12,102 nucleotides of DNA from positions 92,506 to 104,607 of the forward strand of contig MU647209.1 of assembly GCA_026770585.1 (NCBI GenBank), in the 5' to 3' direction. Position 1 is the stretch's first letter. Every line of letters begins with the position of its first letter. Positions 9,774 through 12,102 of this stretch are shown piece after piece. The position numbers and the translations under genes are program-made. Below the pieces are notes generated by a model that was not told where the DNA came from, ran no database searches, and saw only the letters and a list, made by a program, of their open reading frames with translations. The stretch is from Baffinella frigidus (taxonomy: Eukaryota; Cryptophyceae; Cryptomonadales; Baffinellaceae).

Positions 9774-9816
9774 AAAAAGGTGATTTATTTATGGACCTGT
9801 TCCCGCGTGAAATCAG

Positions 9817-9912
9817 GTACATGTCCGCCAAAGACGTACCTGCTAGCTACGACGTCCGGGACATCGGCGGCGTCAACTACGCCACTATCAACAAGAACCA
9901 GCATATCCCCCA
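9817..9912 (+). CDS. CTSZ-like: Exon of second gene: YMSAKDVPASYDVRD...NQHIPQ
   Basis: After TGAAATCAG at 9808-9816, one split base and then 31 codons run to CCC CA. The donor is GTACGT at 9913, an excellent match to consensus. LP.S(Y/W)D.R...GVNYA....QHIPQYCGSCW is the cathepsin Z signature. Joining CA to the G of the next exon regenerates the CAG Gln codon. Confidence 0.92.
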
Positions 9913-11888
9913 GTACGTTTCGTGTAGGGTTCCGTTGAGGGGTTGGGTTGAGGGTTGAGGGAGAAAGGTGTAGGGTGTAGGGTGTCAACTACGCCACTAT
10001 CAACAAGAACCAGCATATCCCCCAGTACGTTTCGTGTAGGGTTCCGTTGAGGGGTTGGGTTGAGGGTTGAGGGAGAAAGGTGTAGGGTGTAGGGTGTCAA
10101 CTACGCCTCTATCAACAAGGACCAGCATGTCCCCCAGTCACCCCCTAAAACCTTAAACCCCTCAGCCCACATCCCTCAGTAGGCGCCAGTAAGGTGTAGG
10201 GTGCAATGCGTAGGGTGTCAACTACGCCACGATCCACACGAACCAGCACACACCCCAGTAACCACTCAACCCTTACACTCCTAGGTAACCCCTTAACCCT
10301 CAGACCCCTCAGCCCACATCCCCCAGTAGGCGCCAGGGGGTTTCGTTCAGGTTGATGGTTCAGTGTTGAGGGTTGAGGGTTATTGGATTGGGGAGGAGGC
10401 AGTAAGGTGTAGGGTGTAATGCGTAGGGTCTCAACTACGCCACTATCAACAAAAACCAGCATATCCCCCAGTACGTTTCGTGTAGGGTTTCGTTGAGGGG
10501 TTGGGTTGAGGGTTGAGGGAGAAAGGTGTAGGGTGTAGGGTCTCAACTACGCCACTACAAGAACCAGCACGTCCCGCAGTACGCGCCGCACTCTGCTTCT
10601 TGTTGATACTCGTCCCAGCTTGGGAACTGGCCCAGTAGAGCGCTTGCGGGAAAACTGGTCGGATTTCAACGAGATTTGTTTTCAGAATTTCAGAGAATTT
10701 GTACCAGAATCGTTTAGATGGACCGGTTTCATGTCACGTCCTGGTACAAAAGTTCTGAATTTCTGAAAACATTTCTCGTGAAATCCGACAAGTTTTCCCG
10801 CAAGCGCTCTACAACCCTGCACTGTTCAGCGACTCTCAAACGGAAACTGCCCCGCCCTCCTAAGCCCCCAAGCCTCAACCAAGCCGCGCTTCAAGCCGCA
10901 AGCGCTCTGCCCTACCCAAGAGTCCCGCGAGGAAGATCCCATTCGGCGGACACCACTCCTTGCTCAGCCACGCAAGGCCCTTCGAGGGTTATCCGAGGTC
11001 CGTTCTTGGATTTCTCGTGAAATCCGACAAGTTTTCCCAATGTGGGGTTGTAGAGCGCTTGCGGCAAGCGCTCTAAAAACCTGCCCGGTTCAGCGACTCT
11101 CAAACGGAAACTGCCCCGCCCTTCCAAGCCCCCAACCCTCAACCAAGACGTGCTTCAAGCAGGTTCGCCAACCTTCAACCCTAAACCCCAAACCCTAATC
11201 CTCAAACCCTAAACCCTAAACCCTAAACCCTAAACCCTAAATCCTAAACCCTAAACCCTAAACCCTAAACCCCACACCCTAAAAACTAAACCATTCACTC
11301 TACACCTTAAACCATAAATCCAACACCCTAAATCCTTACCCCTAAACCCTAAACCCTAAAACCTGAATCCTGAAGCGTAAACCGTAAACCGTAATCCCTA
11401 AACCTCGAACCATGACCAGGTACTGCGGCTCGTGCACGAGCGAGGGAGAGAGAGGGGCAGAGAGAGAGTGTGTGTGTGTGTGCGTGTGTGCGTGTGTGAG
11501 TGTGAATTTGTGTGTGTGTGTGAGAGAGAGAGAGACCACCTCCGTCCTCTCTGGTCTCGTTGATATCCTGGTACCGACCTGAGTAAACCTGACCCACAAG
11601 CTGAACCCTGACCCCCACGCTGAACCCTGACCCCCAAGCTGAACCCTGACCCCCAAGCTGAACCCTGACCCCCACGCTAAACCCTCGACGCTTTCGTCTG
11701 CAGGTACTGTGGCTCGTGCCTCTGGTCACGTTGAACCTAACCGGAATTTCGCCTTAAATTCAAGGTGACAAGGTCCTCGGTCGCTGCTAAGTGGACCCAT
11801 AACCCCCACGCTAAACCTTCGACGCGTTCGTCTGCAGGTACTGCGGGTCGTGCTGGGCGCAGGCGACTACGTCCGTTCTCTCTGACAG
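9817..11888 (+). CDS. CTSZ-like: Second cathepsin Z/X-like gene, N-terminal mature part (two exons; continues past window)
   Basis: Two exons, 9817-9912 and 11838-11888, join in phase to give YMSAKDVPASYDVRD, then IGGVNYATINKNQHIPQ, then YCGSCWAQATTSVLSD. This is the start of the mature cathepsin Z domain. HIP just before QYCGSCW is the mini-loop that distinguishes cathepsin Z/X from other papain-like enzymes, and the C of SCW is the catalytic cysteine. The gene follows the first in the same orientation. The residues between this part and CETC lie beyond the window. Upstream exons were not identified. Confidence 0.85.
9871..10583 (+). repeat. Six-fold array of exon end plus intron start (GVNYATINKNQHIPQ)
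   Basis: The segment GTCAACTACGCCACTATCAA... to the GTACGT donor begins at 9872, 9984, 10096, 10217, 10430 and 10542, mostly spaced 112 bp. Each unit pairs ~43 bases of exon with ~70 bases of intron (GTACGTTTCGTGTAGGGTTC...). Copy 2 is identical over the coding part, copies 3-5 have a few changes and copy 6 has a frameshifting deletion. The GTACGT donor is kept in copies 1, 2 and 5 and lost or altered in the rest. Confidence 0.92.
10635..10812. mobile_element. 178-bp fold-back element (GTAGAGCGCTTGCGG ends)
   Basis: Left arm GTAGAGCGCTTGCGGGAAAA... pairs with the right arm ending TTTTCCCGCAAGCGCTCTAC over about 70 bases with mismatches. GGATTTCA.CGAGA and TCAGAATTTCAGA also pair. A shortened relative lies at about 11022-11077, with GTAGAGCGCTTGCGGCAAGCGCTCTA as its remnant ends. 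Confidence 0.85.
10812..11162 (+). repeat. Duplicated ~85-bp segment next to fold-back remnants
   Basis: CAGCGACTCTCAAACGGAAA... occurs at 10827-10895 and again at 11092-11160, each preceded by GCGCTCTA plus AACCCTGC/AAACCTGC, the end of a fold-back. It has no recognised protein similarity. Its open frame (ATLKRKLPRPPKPP) is proline/lysine-rich and shifts between copies. Confidence 0.75.
11176..11402. repeat. Interstitial telomere-like CCCTAAA array
   Basis: It contains a run of near-perfect CCCTAAA units (about 11205-11270) flanked by degenerate ones (CCATAAA, CCGTAAA, CCTGAAT). It lies inside the intron of the second gene. Confidence 0.9.
11420..11441 (+). pseudogene. CGSC exon start, copy 1
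   Basis: After CAG at 11417-11419, GTACTGCGGCTCGTGC reads YCGSC with one synonymous change from the exon. It then diverges (TSEG) into a GA/GT microsatellite. Confidence 0.75.
11441..11534. repeat. Compound GA/GT microsatellite
   Basis: GA-rich, then (GT)n with GC interruptions, then GA-rich again. It lies between a copy of the CGSC exon start and a copy of the exon end (11535-11555), that is, where the middle of the exon would be. Confidence 0.9.
11535..11555 (+). pseudogene. TTSVLS exon-end copy
   Basis: ACCACCTCCGTCCTCTCTGG encodes TTSVLSG. The three codon differences from the exon before this point are synonymous. The donor dinucleotide region is changed (GGTCTCG). Confidence 0.7.
11598..11692. 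repeat. 19-bp minisatellite (A(A/C)GCTGAACCCTGACCCCC)
   Basis: Five units, AAG/ACG variants alternating, the last changing to CTAAACCCTCGACG. That final phrase recurs at 11809-11826 just before the true acceptor. The array therefore borders the duplicated intron end. Confidence 0.88.
11704..11725 (+). pseudogene. CGSC exon start, copy 2
   Basis: The intron end TTCGTCTGCAG and GTACTGTGGCTCGTGC repeat the true junction at 11827-11853. Both codon differences in CGSC (TGT, GGC) are synonymous. The next codons (LWSR) differ and a TGA follows soon. Confidence 0.8.
11838..11888 (+). CDS. CTSZ-like: Exon of second gene: catalytic cysteine exon (YCGSCWAQATTSVLSD)
   Basis: After TTCGTCTGCAG, 51 bases give the completion of Gln, then YCGSCWAQATTSVLSD and a split AG. 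The donor is GTAAAG at 11889. CGSCWA is the active-site cysteine motif of C1 peptidases. Human cathepsin Z has H where A-Q occurs after CGSCWA, a normal position of variation. It is the only complete version; the copies at 11420, 11535, 11704 and 11991 are fragments. Confidence 0.93.
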
Positions 11889-11921
11889 GTAAAGAGAGAG
11901 AGAGAGAGGGAGAGGGAGCGA

Positions 11922-11992
<71 letters not shown>

Positions 11993-12102
11993 CACCTCCG
12001 TCCTCTCTGACAGGTAGAGAGGGAGAGAGAGAGAGAGAGAGAGCGCGCGCGAGCGAGTGAGAGAGAGAGGGAGGGGGGGGAGAGCGAGAGAGAGAGAGAG
12101 AG
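11889..12102. repeat. Start of next intron: GA microsatellites around an exon-end copy
   Basis: (GA)n with a (TG)5 block fills 11893-11990, then a copy of the exon end (11991-12013), then (GA)n again to the window edge. The KRERERE frames are by-products. Confidence 0.92.
11991..12013 (+). pseudogene. TTSVLSD exon-end copy with intact donor
   Basis: ACC ACC TCC GTC CTC TCT GAC AG followed by GTAGAG repeats the end of the catalytic-Cys exon. All three base differences are synonymous. It keeps a usable GT donor but has no AG acceptor suited to give a full exon. Confidence 0.82.

Larger units (their letters stand above)
8598..9816. other. Intergenic or 5' region between the two cathepsin genes
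   Basis: No start codon exon for the downstream gene could be recognised. The stretch holds tail-exon copies (8712-8772, 8893-8913), C-rich CCCCAAACC repeats (8766-8945), an 18-bp minisatellite, a fold-back (9117-9263), a large GA/GT microsatellite, two strong palindromes and a partial copy of the next exon. The first exon or exons of the second gene (signal peptide, propeptide) should lie here or be hidden. Confidence 0.5.
9913..11837 (+). other. Intron between the NQHIPQ and CGSCWA exons
   Basis: The 1925-base intron carries five further copies of the upstream exon end (9981-10582), two fold-back-type elements (10635-10812 and around 11022-11077) and a duplicated 85-base segment (10812-10895 and 11078-11162). 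It continues with a CCCTAAA array, a GA/GT microsatellite and a 19-bp minisatellite. Two partial copies of the CGSC exon start also occur. No independent gene was recognised; the open frame at 10718-11020 runs through a fold-back. Confidence 0.65.

Noticed and set aside
9785-10546. Minus-strand TLHLSPSTLNPTPQRNPTRN repeats
   Set aside because: Antisense shadow of the 112-bp exon-end array.
10718-11020. 100-residue open frame ending in a proline/lysine-rich stretch
   Set aside because: The first third lies in a fold-back arm, and the duplicated segment downstream shifts frame between its two copies. It lies within an intron bounded by good splice sites.
1-12102. CRISPR array, tRNA or rRNA
   Set aside because: The regular repeats have no spacer architecture typical of CRISPR and are exon-derived or minisatellite. 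I saw no cloverleaf or rRNA-like block, although I could not run a covariance search.

Overview
This is eukaryotic DNA. It has no dense ORFs, prokaryotic promoters or operons. Its coding content is a set of short exons with GT..AG borders, separated by introns of 0.7 to 2.3 kb full of degenerate TTTAGGG/CCCTAAA-type repeats, (GA)n/(GT)n microsatellites and fold-back elements. The plant/algal/alveolate-type telomere motif, GC-rich third codon positions, acceptors almost always of the form AG|G and tandem same-strand genes suggest a protist such as a chromerid, dinoflagellate or another alga. The organism itself is inference and I would not name a species.

The only protein family I can recognise is cathepsin Z/X, a papain-fold (C1) cysteine peptidase with a diagnostic HIP mini-loop. 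All coding exons are on the + strand. From about 729 to 8597 lies the C-terminal half of one gene, seven exons A to G. They read CETC, then YNRYYADEYGS, GADKMKAEIFARGPISCG...FENYKGGVFE, LLDHEISVVGWG (catalytic His), VGRNSWGSYWGEKG (catalytic Asn), HNLGIEMQCSFATPDM, and a Pro-rich tail ending in TGA. After about 1.2 kb of intergenic or 5' sequence, the N-terminal half of a second copy begins: an exon with YMSAKDVPASYDVRD...NQHIPQ (9817-9912) and an exon with YCGSCWAQATTSVLSD (catalytic Cys, 11838-11888). The window thus cuts through a head-to-tail array of cathepsin Z-like genes. The first gene loses its start to the left and the second loses its end to the right.

The unusual part is what fills the introns. 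Nearly every exon is accompanied by one to five partial copies of its own acceptor-side or donor-side edge, often with the adjoining intron bases. These copies are separated by fold-back (inverted-repeat) elements or minisatellites. Many of the copies differ from the exon mainly at synonymous positions, so they carry a history of coding selection. Several intron borders have GT at both the intron start and the downstream exon start. The pattern fits introns growing, or being created, by repeated local duplication of splice junctions, with MITE-like or introner-like fold-back elements at the duplication points. I see one such element in two nearly identical 168-bp copies, a 77-bp family, a roughly 94-bp family, a roughly 190-bp terminal-inverted-repeat family and many single hairpins.

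Layout: 1-728 telomere-like repeats and two large fold-backs; 729-1617 exons A and B; 1618-2635 GT-rich intron with donor-edge copies; 2636-3482 exon C and its copies; 3483-4252 fold-back intron; 4253-5218 exons D and E; 5219-7499 large intron with many elements; 7500-8597 exons F and G; 8598-9816 intergenic; 9817-12102 second gene.
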